Assembly: GCA_028718265.1 (NCBI GenBank)
Contig: JAQUMG010000049.1
Span: 1 to 10,639 of the forward strand
Direction of reading: 5' to 3'
Source: Candidatus Omnitrophota bacterium
GTDB taxonomy: Bacteria > Omnitrophota > Koll11 > JAHIPI01
Length of the DNA: 10,639 bases
Below, one piece after another: positions 1 through 6,714 of the stretch. Positions within the stretch are counted from its first letter, which is position 1; each line of letters opens with the position of its first letter. Both the position numbers and the translations under genes were made by a program. The notes below the pieces were generated by a model that ran no database searches, was not told the origin of the DNA, and saw nothing but the letters and a program-made list of their open reading frames with translations.

Positions 1-732
1 CGGCTTCATAAGCGCGGGAAGGACTTCCAGCACTTTCTTAAGATCGGCCTTCTTCACGTTCATCTTAAGGCCTACCATCCCTTCGGATCTAAGTGCCCCC
101 TGAAGAAGAAGCGTAATGTTTTCCATCTTCTCTTTTTTCCATTTATCTTCGTAAGATTTCTTATTGGCGATGAATTTGGTGACCGATTCGCATATAGTTT
201 CCACTATTTTCAGCTTATTTGCTTTCAGACTGGAACCGGTTTCGGTAAGTTCGACAATCGCATCTACGAGGCCCGATGTAACTTTAGCTTCGGTAGCGCC
301 CCAGCTGAATTCGACATCGGCATTTACCTTGTTATCTTTAAGATATTTTTTCGTGGCATTAACAAGCTCGGTAGCAATTCTTTTGCCGGCCAGATCCGCA
401 ACCGATTTTATCCTGGAATCTTCGGGCACAGCCAAAACCCATCTTACTTTTCTAAGGCCGCGTTTCGCATAAAGAAGATCGCATATCTCTTTTACGTCAG
501 AGCTATTCTCCAGAACCCAGTCCCCACCGGTTATGCCGCAGTCAAGGACTCCGGCCTCGACATATTTGGATATTTCCTGCGCCCTTAACATTATCAGTTC
601 TATTTCTTCGTCATTAATGGACGGGAAATACGACCTTTCGCCGATCGATATTTTGAAGCCGGCTTTGTCGAACATCTTTATTGTCGATTCCTGAAGACTA
701 CCCTTTGGTATGCCTAATTTGATTTTCGTCAT
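1..732 (-). CDS. hisG: ATP phosphoribosyltransferase, long form (partial, C-terminus off the left edge)
   Basis: First enzyme of histidine biosynthesis in the cytoplasm: it condenses ATP with PRPP to give phosphoribosyl-ATP. I translated the minus strand from the ATG at 732; 244 codons stay open to the window edge. The start reads MTKIKLGIPKGSLQ, typical of HisG. The PRPP-binding loop is seen as ELTETGSSLKANKL (about residues 161-174). After about residue 205 the protein continues with LRSEGMVGLKMNV and LPALMKP, which matches the start of the C-terminal regulatory ACT-like domain of long-form HisG, so it should work as a histidine-inhibited hexamer without HisZ (family knowledge). About 40-50 residues are missing by comparison with the usual 285-300. 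A GAGG ribosome site lies about 8 nt before the ATG. It has its own promoter at 790-818, so it is probably transcribed apart from the pseudopilin gene behind it. Whether other his genes follow is outside the window. Confidence 0.95.
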   Translation of the reverse strand, partial: MTKIKLGIPKGSLQESTIKMFDKAGFKISIGERSYFPSINDEEIELIMLRAQEISKYVEAGVLDCGITGGDWVLENSSDVKEICDLLYAKRGLRKVRWVLAVPEDSRIKSVADLAGKRIATELVNATKKYLKDNKVNADVEFSWGATEAKVTSGLVDAIVELTETGSSLKANKLKIVETICESVTKFIANKKSYEDKWKKEKMENITLLLQGALRSEGMVGLKMNVKKADLKKVLEVLPALMKP

Positions 733-769
733 GTTGATTCCTCTATTATATCTTTTATCCCTTAAACCC

Positions 770-794
770 AAAATACATACAATAGATGTATTTT
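770..794. promoter_or_regulatory. perfect inverted repeat over the hisG -10 and start site (candidate operator)
   Basis: The arms AAAATACAT (770-778) and ATGTATTTT (786-794) are perfect reverse complements with a 7-bp spacer. The right arm covers the hisG -10 box and the centre (782) falls on the expected transcript start. AT-rich, operator-sized symmetry in this place is what a dimeric repressor site would look like. It is not followed by a T-run and lies upstream of the gene, so a terminator is unlikely. The protein that would bind is not known. Confidence 0.45.
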
Positions 795-818
795 ATAGGA
801 ATAGCGTCAGAATGTCAA
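790..818 (-). promoter_or_regulatory. sigma-70-type promoter of hisG
   Basis: On the minus strand, TTGACA (813-818, perfect -35) is followed after exactly 17 bp by TAAAAT (790-795, one mismatch to the -10 consensus). This puts the transcript start near 783 and gives a 5' leader of about 50 nt before hisG. It is the best promoter match in the window. Seen in sequence; activity is inferred. Confidence 0.75.
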
Positions 819-833
819 GGAGACTTTTAGGCC

Positions 834-1526
834 CTAGGTCCCGTCTGGACTCATCAATACTGGTTTATCAGTATTCGGATCGGACCGCTCACAATCCTCG
901 GTATATAAATAAGGCCCACTTACATGTCCGTCAACGAATAGCACCATAACAGGAGTTCTTGTCACAATTCCCTTCCCGCCATGGCCGGGAAAATTGATAG
1001 GAAAACACATTTCTAAATAGACTTTACTATGAGAAGAAGTTATTGTACTTAATGGCCGGGGCGAATATGGAAACTCCCCGAAAGGATTAATGTAAGGGCT
1101 AAAACAATATGAGGTTCCATAAGCATCGAATACTGTTGCATAAACTCCTAATGTTGCGCTCTCTCTTGGGATGGTATCATCAGGGCAATGAAAAACCTCC
1201 GCAGAAGTATCGGTTACATCAAGATAATGGTTAAGCGGCCGCAGATCAGCGGGGTAGCTACTGAACGCGCACATACCTGCCTTACCACCAAATGTCATTG
1301 AGTCGCATTGAGTATCACTTGGCTCACCTAATGCCGGAAAACATCCATTATGGTCATCCAGATATAGATACCATGCTACGCCATGTTGGCGCAAATTATT
1401 AGCGCACTGGGTGCGGCGGGCGCCCTCGCGCGCCCTGCCCATAGCCGGCAGAAGTATAGCCGTAAGTACGCCGATAATCGCTATTACAACAAGAAGCTCG
1501 ATAAGGGTGAAGGCCTTTTTATTCAT
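834..1526 (-). CDS. type IV pilin-like pseudopilin with N-terminal methylation motif and VDGHV tail motif
   Basis: Secreted or surface pseudopilin of 230 aa. The N-terminus [17 protein letters not shown] is a class III prepilin signal: short basic leader, cleavage before Phe6, Glu at mature position 5, then a hydrophobic helix to about residue 27; Ala replaces the usual Gly at -1. [12 protein letters not shown] (37-47) and VFHCPDD (111-117) are seen widely in the large Planctomycetes/Omnitrophota pseudopilin families. FVDGHV (197-202) resembles the end of the prepilin-associated H-X9-DG domain, but the nearest His (182) is 16 residues before DG, not 9. No pilin assembly genes are in the window; PilD-like processing would be encoded elsewhere. 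It starts 19 nt after the aldolase stop, with no clear ribosome site (upstream GTAACAAT), so it may be read from the aldolase transcript. Exact role (pilus, secretion pseudopilus or surface protein) is open. Confidence 0.85.
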   Translation of the reverse strand: MNKKAFTLIELLVVIAIIGVLTAILLPAMGRAREGARRTQCANNLRQHGVAWYLYLDDHNGCFPALGEPSDTQCDSMTFGGKAGMCAFSSYPADLRPLNHYLDVTDTSAEVFHCPDDTIPRESATLGVYATVFDAYGTSYCFSPYINPFGEFPYSPRPLSTITSSHSKVYLEMCFPINFPGHGGKGIVTRTPVMVLFVDGHVSGPYLYTEDCERSDPNTDKPVLMSPDGT

Positions 1527-1545
1527 ATTGTTACCATGACTGCGC

Positions 1546-2130
1546 TTACAAGTTTTTGCCTAAAACTTTGCAGAATATATATATCATTGCGGCTCTTTCC
1601 AGCGCGAGCGTACGCAAAAAAGCTTCTTTTATGTCCTTGCCGACAGTTATAAGTCCGTGTTGCTTAAGAATTACCGCGTTATGTTTTTTTATAGCACTGC
1701 CTACTGCTGCCCCCAACTTTCTGCTGCCCGGCGTTATATACGGTATTGCGGCAATATCTGACTTTAAATATACCTGCGCCTCGTATGATAATGAGTCAAA
1801 ATTTATCCCTGAAACCCCCAGCGTGGTCACAAAAACAGGATGAGTGTGTATTACCGCTCCTATATCCTTACGGGCCCCGTAACAGGCCAGATGCATAGGC
1901 ACTTCCGTACTTGGTAACCCCTTTGAGCTCAGCGGTTTTCCCGTATTAACATCAATGGCAATGTAATCGGCGGCCCGGGCAACGGCCATTGAGGCATTTC
2001 TTCTCTTTATATAGACCCTGTCACCCATTCTGGCGCTTATATTTCCGCCTTCGCCTATTACGAGGCTGCACTTATCTATTTTTCTCCCGATCGCCAGCAA
2101 CTCTTTGACCAATCTCTTGTCTCTGCCCAT
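1546..2130 (-). CDS. class II aldolase/adducin family protein (FucA-like sugar-phosphate aldolase)
   Basis: Predicted zinc-dependent cytoplasmic aldolase of 194 aa, the family of L-fuculose-1-phosphate and L-ribulose-5-phosphate enzymes. Visible motifs: GEGGNISAR (26-34, phosphate-binding region), STEVPMH (74-80) with Glu76 in the catalytic-acid position, HTHP with His95 and His97 as zinc ligands, and KQHG with His158 as the third. All key residues are there, so it should be active. The substrate cannot be read from the sequence: fuculose-1-P aldolase, another sugar aldolase, or methylthioribulose-1-P dehydratase (same fold) are possible, and no kinase or isomerase neighbour helps. I chose the ATG at 2130, not the in-frame ATG at 2190: GAGGAAGG lies just before 2130, the family homology begins there, and the likely transcript start (about 2150) is downstream of 2190. 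It is divergent from ppiD. Confidence 0.88.
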   Translation of the reverse strand: MGRDKRLVKELLAIGRKIDKCSLVIGEGGNISARMGDRVYIKRRNASMAVARAADYIAIDVNTGKPLSSKGLPSTEVPMHLACYGARKDIGAVIHTHPVFVTTLGVSGINFDSLSYEAQVYLKSDIAAIPYITPGSRKLGAAVGSAIKKHNAVILKQHGLITVGKDIKEAFLRTLALERAAMIYIFCKVLGKNL

Positions 2131-2134
2131 ATCG

Positions 2135-2142
2135 CCTTCCTC
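2135..2142 (-). promoter_or_regulatory. ribosome binding site deciding the aldolase start
   Basis: GAGGAAGG on the minus strand ends 4 nt before the ATG at 2130 (its GAGG core is 8 nt away). The alternative upstream ATG at 2190 has no comparable site and lies upstream of the predicted transcript start, so this site fixes the start at 2130. Confidence 0.7.
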
Positions 2143-2156
2143 GCCTATACAAAGGT

Positions 2157-2185
2157 ATTGTAACATATATACGGCATGTTTTAAA
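2157..2185 (-). promoter_or_regulatory. promoter of the aldolase gene (possibly also of the pseudopilin)
   Basis: On the minus strand, TTTAAA (2180-2185, 4 of 6 to the -35) is followed after 17 bp by TACAAT (2157-2162, 5 of 6 to the -10), preceded by TGT, i.e. an extended -10 TGN. The expected start near 2150 leaves a short leader of about 20 nt carrying the ribosome site. Confidence 0.55.
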
Positions 2186-2196
2186 GACAATAAAAC

Positions 2197-2225
2197 TTGC
2201 TAAATACCGGCATATTGAATATAAT
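2197..2225 (+). promoter_or_regulatory. promoter of ppiD
   Basis: TTGCTA (2197-2202, 4 of 6) is followed after 17 bp by a perfect TATAAT (2220-2225). The start near 2232 gives a leader of about 35 nt before the ppiD ATG at 2268. It is back to back with the aldolase promoter, with only 11 bp between the two -35 boxes. Confidence 0.6.
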
Positions 2226-2267
2226 ATGGGGTTATAACTCTCGAAAAAGAACAGGAAGGGACGCAAT

Positions 2268-4127
2268 ATGTTAAAACAATTAAGAAATAAGGATACCGCA
2301 AAAAAGATATTTATCGTCCTCGCCCTCATAATAATCCCGGCTTTTGTGCTCTGGGGAACGGGCAGCATGACGCAGAATAAAAGCGGGGGTACTTACGCCG
2401 GCGTGATGTTAGGTAAAAAAGTATCAAATCAGGATTACGGAAGCAGCTGGCGGGCGGTAAAAAATGAGGCTATAATGCGTTATCCGAATTTCAACGAAAT
2501 CTACGAACAGCTGGACCTGAACGGCCAGGCATGGGACCGGCTCATACTATTGCGCGAGGCAGAGCGGATGCGTATAAAAGTAACCGATGACGAAGTAATA
2601 AAAACCATAAGAAGTTTTCAGTTTTTATCCAGGGGCGGCCGGTTTGATGTAGAAATGTACGAACGTCTGTTAAAAAATACCTTCCAGACTTCACCCAGAG
2701 ATTTCGAGGAAGACATGAGAGGCTCACTAAAGATAGCGAAACTGATAGACAGCATCACCAAAAGCATGGAAGCAACTGATGACGAACTCATTAAAAAGTA
2801 TAAGGAAGAAAATGACAAAATAAAGATAGCTTACGTAACGCAATCGCCTAAGGATTTTGACGATAAAGTCGAGGCGTCCGAAAAAGAAGCAGAAGAATAT
2901 TATAAAGTCAATTACGACGCTTTTAAAATGCCTGAGCGCGTAAGTATAGAATTCATAGAGTTCGGATACCCCGAATATCTCGGCGGCATAACCATAACCG
3001 ACGACCAGATAAAGCGGTACTACGATTCGCATGTCAAAGAATTTGAGCACGGCGAGAGCGTGCGGGCGAGGCACATATTGGTCGAGGACGCGAATCTGGC
3101 AGCGGATATACTCAAGAAAATAAAGGGCGGCAGGGATTTTATTCAAACGGCGAAAGAATTTTCCGCGGATGCGACTAAAGAAAACGGCGGGGATCTGGGT
3201 TATTTCGAAAAAGGCAAAATGATACCCGAATTTGAGGAAGCGGCTTTTGCCCTTAAGCCCGGCGAGGTAAGCAATATCGTAAAGACACAGTTCGGCTATC
3301 ACATAATAAAAGTTGAGGACAGAAAACCGCCGCATACGGAGAGCTTTGAAGAGGCAAAAGAAAAAATAAAAGGAAGATTAACAGCAGAACAGGCACAGGC
3401 CAAGGCATATAGCGAGGCATTGCGCGCCAAAAGCGCCATACAAAAAGATGCGGATTTCGAAAAGGTTGCGAAGGAGTATCAAAAACCGATAAAAAAGACA
3501 GGTTATTTTTCCAAACAGGAACTTATACCGGCCATCGGCTGGAACCCGCAGGTCTTAAGGTCGGCGTTTACGCTGAAAGTCAATGAAGTCAGCCCTCTGA
3601 TTTCTCCGGATACCGTTAAATCCGAAGCGAATTATATAATAAAAGTTGTCGGTAAAAAAGAGCCGGGTGTTCCGCCGTTAGAAGAGATAAAAGACGAGGT
3701 CCGGGCCAGGATTAAGCAGGATAAAATGAATAATCTGGCAAAAGAGAGTATGGAAAAATACAGAGAACTGATAATGGCAAAAATAAAGAGCGGCCTCTCT
3801 TTTAATAATGCAGCACAATCGGCCGGCCTGACTGCAAAAGAATCAGAATATATAACGCAGGCGGACTATATAAAGGATATCGGCCCGGCAATAGACATAA
3901 AGGGAGTTTTTGAGTACAAGGTGGGCGACATAAGCCCTGTTTTGGTCACTCCGAGAAGTGTGTGCGTTGCTCAATTAACAGATCTGAGGCCGGCGGACCG
4001 CGTTAAATTTGATGCAACAAAAGATGAATTCAGGAAAAAATACCTTGAGGTCAAAAGAGCACAAACCCTGGACAAGTGGTTCAGCGGTCTTAAGTCAAAA
4101 GCCGGCGTCCAAAGTAATATTCAGTAG
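2268..4127 (+). CDS. ppiD: membrane-anchored peptidyl-prolyl isomerase, PpiD/SurA-like
   Basis: Periplasm-facing folding factor of 619 aa, close to the 623 aa of E. coli PpiD. After a basic N-terminus (MLKQLRNKDTAKK) comes one membrane helix at about 13-31, acting as a signal anchor, then a SurA_N-like helical chaperone region (about 35-200). A clear parvulin domain follows at about 264-350: VRARHILV (265-272), GGDLGYF (307-313), MIPEFEEAAF, and FGYHIIKV (342-349). Two weaker half-copies follow: GYF at 412 to NYIIKV near 460, and GVFEYKVGDISP (from 546) to about 578. They keep the GYF/VGDIS strand pattern but not the HIL start, so they are probably non-catalytic. The ATG at 2268 has AGGAAGGG 8 nt upstream. 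It probably helps envelope proteins fold as they leave the Sec channel. The gene converges on the DUF1189-like gene with 4 bp between stops. Family call is firm; the ppiD name rests on layout. Confidence 0.9.
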   Translation: MLKQLRNKDTAKKIFIVLALIIIPAFVLWGTGSMTQNKSGGTYAGVMLGKKVSNQDYGSSWRAVKNEAIMRYPNFNEIYEQLDLNGQAWDRLILLREAERMRIKVTDDEVIKTIRSFQFLSRGGRFDVEMYERLLKNTFQTSPRDFEEDMRGSLKIAKLIDSITKSMEATDDELIKKYKEENDKIKIAYVTQSPKDFDDKVEASEKEAEEYYKVNYDAFKMPERVSIEFIEFGYPEYLGGITITDDQIKRYYDSHVKEFEHGESVRARHILVEDANLAADILKKIKGGRDFIQTAKEFSADATKENGGDLGYFEKGKMIPEFEEAAFALKPGEVSNIVKTQFGYHIIKVEDRKPPHTESFEEAKEKIKGRLTAEQAQAKAYSEALRAKSAIQKDADFEKVAKEYQKPIKKTGYFSKQELIPAIGWNPQVLRSAFTLKVNEVSPLISPDTVKSEANYIIKVVGKKEPGVPPLEEIKDEVRARIKQDKMNNLAKESMEKYRELIMAKIKSGLSFNNAAQSAGLTAKESEYITQADYIKDIGPAIDIKGVFEYKVGDISPVLVTPRSVCVAQLTDLRPADRVKFDATKDEFRKKYLEVKRAQTLDKWFSGLKSKAGVQSNIQ

Positions 4128-4131
4128 CGCG

Positions 4132-4887
4132 TTATTGCGCCTCTTTACAATTTAATACCCCTGTCGCTAAATAGACGATATACATGCCGCAATATACCCA
4201 CCCCGCTCCGGGAATTACCTTGAGAAAGAGAGCCGCTACGGCGCCGAAAAGCATACTCGCCGTTATCGCATAAGCGCCGATGTTAAAAATCTGGCTGTAG
4301 GTAAGTTTTACCTTGGTAACTGCGGAAGCAAAAATTGTAATCAGACTGAACAATAATATCTGTATAAATCTCGCTATGGCCATATAGAGATAGATGCCCA
4401 ATAAGAGGAACGGGAATATAATCCAGATGGCATTTTTCCTGATTGCGTTCATAAAATTTTCATCTATCCGAAGAGCTTTAATATCTGCCAGGCTGTAAAT
4501 CTCTGTTTTGGATTCGTTCTCTTTATAAACGATCTTGTCCTTCATTAATAATATGCCTTTTTTACGGCCGTCTAAAGAAGTTGTCTTGCCCGTAGTATCT
4601 AATATCACGGCAAAATCGTCCTGCAAAATTTCATAAGGCTGTTCTGCGCTAACGACAGCGGCGCCGTCTTTTATTTCGATAACCGGCAGATTCTTCTTCA
4701 TCCATTCCACGGCGATATTAAGGCCCTTTCCCATACCATAACTGTAACGCACGGTAAGCACAAGGCTTATTAATAAAACTACCGAGAGTATATACTTCGT
4801 ACTTTTGCCGGCGGAAAAATCTTTTACTTCTCTGTAAAATTTAAAATCGCTTATTGCCTTCCACATTTCGTCAAAAAATTGTTTCAT
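4132..4887 (-). CDS. DUF1189-like multi-pass membrane protein
   Basis: Integral membrane protein of 251 aa without an assigned function. One hydrophobic helix lies near the N-terminus (about 32-50); then an extracytoplasmic-looking domain of about 100 residues (51-150, with QPYEILQDDFAVILDTTGK and DKIVYKE), then four hydrophobic segments (about 153-171, 172-190, 204-222, 229-246). This layout, the FDEMWKAISDFKFYREV start and the TYSQIFNIGAYAIT segment resemble DUF1189 proteins, best known from Firmicutes. I am fairly but not fully sure of the family. The start at 4887 is supported by GGAGG (4894-4898) 6 nt upstream. It is the last gene of the right-hand operon, 33 nt after the amrS stop. No convincing terminator is visible between it and the convergent ppiD. 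Function cannot be inferred from the nucleotide-metabolism neighbours. Confidence 0.75.
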   Translation of the reverse strand: MKQFFDEMWKAISDFKFYREVKDFSAGKSTKYILSVVLLISLVLTVRYSYGMGKGLNIAVEWMKKNLPVIEIKDGAAVVSAEQPYEILQDDFAVILDTTGKTTSLDGRKKGILLMKDKIVYKENESKTEIYSLADIKALRIDENFMNAIRKNAIWIIFPFLLLGIYLYMAIARFIQILLFSLITIFASAVTKVKLTYSQIFNIGAYAITASMLFGAVAALFLKVIPGAGWVYCGMYIVYLATGVLNCKEAQ

Positions 4888-4909
4888 AGCTTACCTCCAG
4901 CGAACTTTA

Positions 4910-4922
4910 AGGGTCAGGCCCT
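4910..4922. repeat. short GC-rich near-palindrome at the amrS stop codon
   Basis: The plus strand reads AGGGTCAGGCCCT, a palindrome around 4916 broken only by one T/G pair. It overlaps the first two bases (on the plus strand) of the amrS TAG stop (4921-4923) at the point where the protein looks cut short. The shape resembles short palindromes scattered in many uncultured bacterial genomes, but only one clear copy is in this window, so calling it an element is a guess. Confidence 0.3.
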
Positions 4923-5772
4923 ATACATTACCCAGATATACATATTTTAGCTTTTTATCTGCTATTTCTTTTGCCATCTCGAGTGTTGATAACGGCGTCG
5001 GAGGCAGCGACATTTTATAGCACGGGAAGTATCGTGAAAAATGTAACGGTGTCTCGGGCCCCAGCGAGCGGAAAATCCAGTCCACAAATGTTTCAATTGC
5101 TTCTTTCGAATCGTTCAATGTAGGTATTATGAGATTTGTGATTTCTACGTGAACGCCTTTCTCAGCTGCTCTTTTCGTATTTTCCAGAACCGGTTTAAGT
5201 TTACCCAGGCAATACTTTTTGTAAAAAGTTTCGTCTATAGACTTTATATCGATATTCATTGCGTCTATATAAGGAAGAATCTCTTCGAGCGGCGCTTTGT
5301 TTACGTAACCGTTGGTTACGAGGACATTTTCAAGGCCGTTTTCTCTCGCAAACTTCGCGCATTCAAGCACAAATTCAAACCATATGAACGGTTCGTTATA
5401 AGTATACGCTATCCCGAAAGATCCCAGCTTTTTGGCTTTTTCTACGGCTTTTTCCTTCGTTATTTCTTCCGTCGGCGTATCGTGATCCTGCGATATCGTC
5501 CAATTCTGGCACCATGGGCAGGCAAAGTTACAGCCCTTTGTCCCCAGAGAAAGAATATACTCGCCGCGATGATAATGATATAAGGGCTTTTTTTCTACGG
5601 GATCCAGGGCGACCGAGGTTACTCTGTTGTATATTTCAGTATACAGCTTGTTATCTTTATTGACTCTGACGCCGCAGAGTCCTCTTTTGCCCCCGGGGAT
5701 GAGGCAATCATTAGGGCAGAGCAGGCATCTTATTTTGCCGCTTTCTTCTTTGTAATAAAGAGCTTCTTTCAT
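4921..5772 (-). CDS. amrS: AmmeMemoRadiSam system radical SAM enzyme AmrS (C-terminus apparently truncated)
   Basis: Radical SAM enzyme of 283 aa, of the family usually found with AmrA (AMMECR1-like) and AmrB (MEMO-like) proteins. The N-terminus has a first cysteine cluster, C16-x2-C19-x3-C23-x9-C33 ([19 protein letters not shown]), then the radical SAM motif C81-x3-C85-x2-C88 ([13 protein letters not shown]) for the 4Fe-4S cluster that cleaves SAM. Other family marks: [42 protein letters not shown]. The protein ends at [10 protein letters not shown]; relatives normally run on past GNV for about 40-50 residues with a Cys-rich tail (family knowledge), so the TAG looks like a loss of that tail. 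The SAM core is intact. Neither amrA nor amrB is in the window. Its ATG overlaps the nrdR stop (ATGA), implying coupled translation. Substrate is not known to me. Confidence 0.88.
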   Translation of the reverse strand: MKEALYYKEESGKIRCLLCPNDCLIPGGKRGLCGVRVNKDNKLYTEIYNRVTSVALDPVEKKPLYHYHRGEYILSLGTKGCNFACPWCQNWTISQDHDTPTEEITKEKAVEKAKKLGSFGIAYTYNEPFIWFEFVLECAKFARENGLENVLVTNGYVNKAPLEEILPYIDAMNIDIKSIDETFYKKYCLGKLKPVLENTKRAAEKGVHVEITNLIIPTLNDSKEAIETFVDWIFRSLGPETPLHFSRYFPCYKMSLPPTPLSTLEMAKEIADKKLKYVYLGNV

Positions 5773-6218
5773 TTCAGTAGTTGTTTCAATTCTTTCATAA
5801 ACTGATTTATATCTTTAAACTGCCTGTAGACGGAAGCGAATCTTACGTACGCCACCTGGTCAAGGGAATGGAGCTGCTTCATTGCGAGTTCGCCGATCGC
5901 CGACGCTTTCGCCTCCCTCTCAAAATTTTTCTGGATCTGCATTTCTATTGCGTCCGCTACTTTCTCGAGCTTCTCAATACTTACCGGCCTTTTTTCGCAC
6001 GCTTTAGTAAGCCCGGCGAGTATTTTGTTCCTGTCGAACGGTTCGCGCCTGCCGTCTTTTTTTATGACCATGAGCGGCGTCTCTTCCAAATGCTCATAGG
6101 TCGTAAAACGCTTGTTGCATTTCAGACACTCGCGTCTGCGCCGGATATTCTTACCGTTATTCGACGAGCGCGAATCGACTACCTTATCTTTGTTTGTCCC
6201 GCAATACGGGCATTTCAT
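5769..6218 (-). CDS. nrdR: transcriptional repressor NrdR
   Basis: Repressor of ribonucleotide reductase genes that senses ATP/dATP, 149 aa, the usual length. The N-terminal zinc ribbon is CPYC (C3, C6) with CLKC (C31, C34), and it holds the conserved [19 protein letters not shown] stretch that reads NrdR boxes. An ATP-cone follows from about 49 to 139 ([17 protein letters not shown] at its start, [15 protein letters not shown] near its end). The ATG at 6218 lies 11 nt after the dCMP deaminase stop with only a weak AAGG site. It shares the operon with dCMP deaminase and glyA, which fits control of deoxynucleotide supply. No nrd structural gene is in the window, so its targets lie elsewhere. 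I saw no convincing NrdR-box pair next to the gene itself. Confidence 0.97.
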   Translation of the reverse strand: MKCPYCGTNKDKVVDSRSSNNGKNIRRRRECLKCNKRFTTYEHLEETPLMVIKKDGRREPFDRNKILAGLTKACEKRPVSIEKLEKVADAIEMQIQKNFEREAKASAIGELAMKQLHSLDQVAYVRFASVYRQFKDINQFMKELKQLLK

Positions 6219-6229
6219 AAGGAATTACC

Positions 6230-6712
6230 TTATTTCTTTGCTTTTCGCACGACAATCTTCGCCTGCCTGAAAAAGTCCATCGACATCTTATCGGGATAGC
6301 CTTCTAATATGACTATCTCCTTGATACCGGCGTTTATGATCATCTTAGCGCATATTATGCACGGCTGATTCGTGCAGTACAATATACTGTCTTTTACGCT
6401 TACGCCGTGCAATGACGCCTGAAGAAGTGCGTTCTGTTCCGCGTGCAGCCCGCGGCACAATTCATGGCGCTCACCCGAAGGTATTTTAAGCTTTTCCCTC
6501 AAACAGCCTATCTCGTAACAATGCGGAAGTCCTTTTGGTGTCCCATTATAACCGGTAGCAAGGATTCTCTTATCCTTAACGATAAGGGCGCCGACGCGCC
6601 TGCGCAGGCATGTCGCGCGTCTGGAAACGAGATTCGATATCTCCAGAAAATATTCGTCCCAGCTGGGCCTTCTTATGTCTTTTTTCAGAGTTTTAACCGT
6701 TTTTGTCGTCAT
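6230..6712 (-). CDS. deoxycytidylate (dCMP) deaminase, ComEB-like
   Basis: Zinc enzyme of 160 aa that turns dCMP into dUMP, the substrate of thymidylate synthase. Motifs: [22 protein letters not shown] near the N-terminus (conserved start of the family), [20 protein letters not shown] (40-59), H90-A-E92 with the zinc ligand His and proton-shuttle Glu, and PC118-x2-C121 with the two zinc cysteines. The CYEIGCL segment and the extra Cys and His residues around 65-86 (C65, C70, H83, C86) match the extra metal site seen in dCMP deaminases rather than tRNA or cytosine deaminases. The ATG at 6712 is preceded by AAGGTG about 6 nt away; about ten residues come before the usual RPSWDEYF start. It lies 2 nt after the glyA stop. 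In the operon it sits beside GlyA, which makes the methylene-THF needed in the next step. Confidence 0.93.
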   Translation of the reverse strand: MTTKTVKTLKKDIRRPSWDEYFLEISNLVSRRATCLRRRVGALIVKDKRILATGYNGTPKGLPHCYEIGCLREKLKIPSGERHELCRGLHAEQNALLQASLHGVSVKDSILYCTNQPCIICAKMIINAGIKEIVILEGYPDKMSMDFFRQAKIVVRKAKK

Positions 6713-6714
6713 AT

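Noticed and set aside
164..472. Plus-strand open frame at the left end
   Set aside because: It is antisense to hisG, whose translation on the minus strand carries clear HisG motifs throughout.
2131..2190. Longer aldolase starting at the ATG at 2190
   Set aside because: The extra 20 residues lack family similarity, the ATG lies upstream of the predicted transcript start, and the good ribosome site belongs to 2130.
2727..3335. Open frame of about 200 codons on the minus strand inside ppiD
   Set aside because: It is antisense to a clear parvulin domain, has a Phe/Tyr/Leu-rich composition typical of a shadow frame, no ribosome site and no recognisable motif.
4126..4142. Possible bidirectional terminator between ppiD and the DUF1189-like gene (GCGC, 6-nt loop, GCGC)
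   Set aside because: The stem is only 4 bp and no real T-run follows on either strand; it is too weak to call.
6219..6231. AAGG(T)AATT(C)CTT near-palindrome just upstream of nrdR as an autoregulatory NrdR box
   Set aside because: It is short, lies inside the operon between two close genes, and does not resemble the paired 16-bp NrdR boxes known from nrd promoters.
5781..6299. Open frame of about 170 codons on the plus strand over nrdR
   Set aside because: It runs antisense across the conserved NrdR zinc ribbon and ATP-cone; the Phe/Arg-rich product shows no domain.
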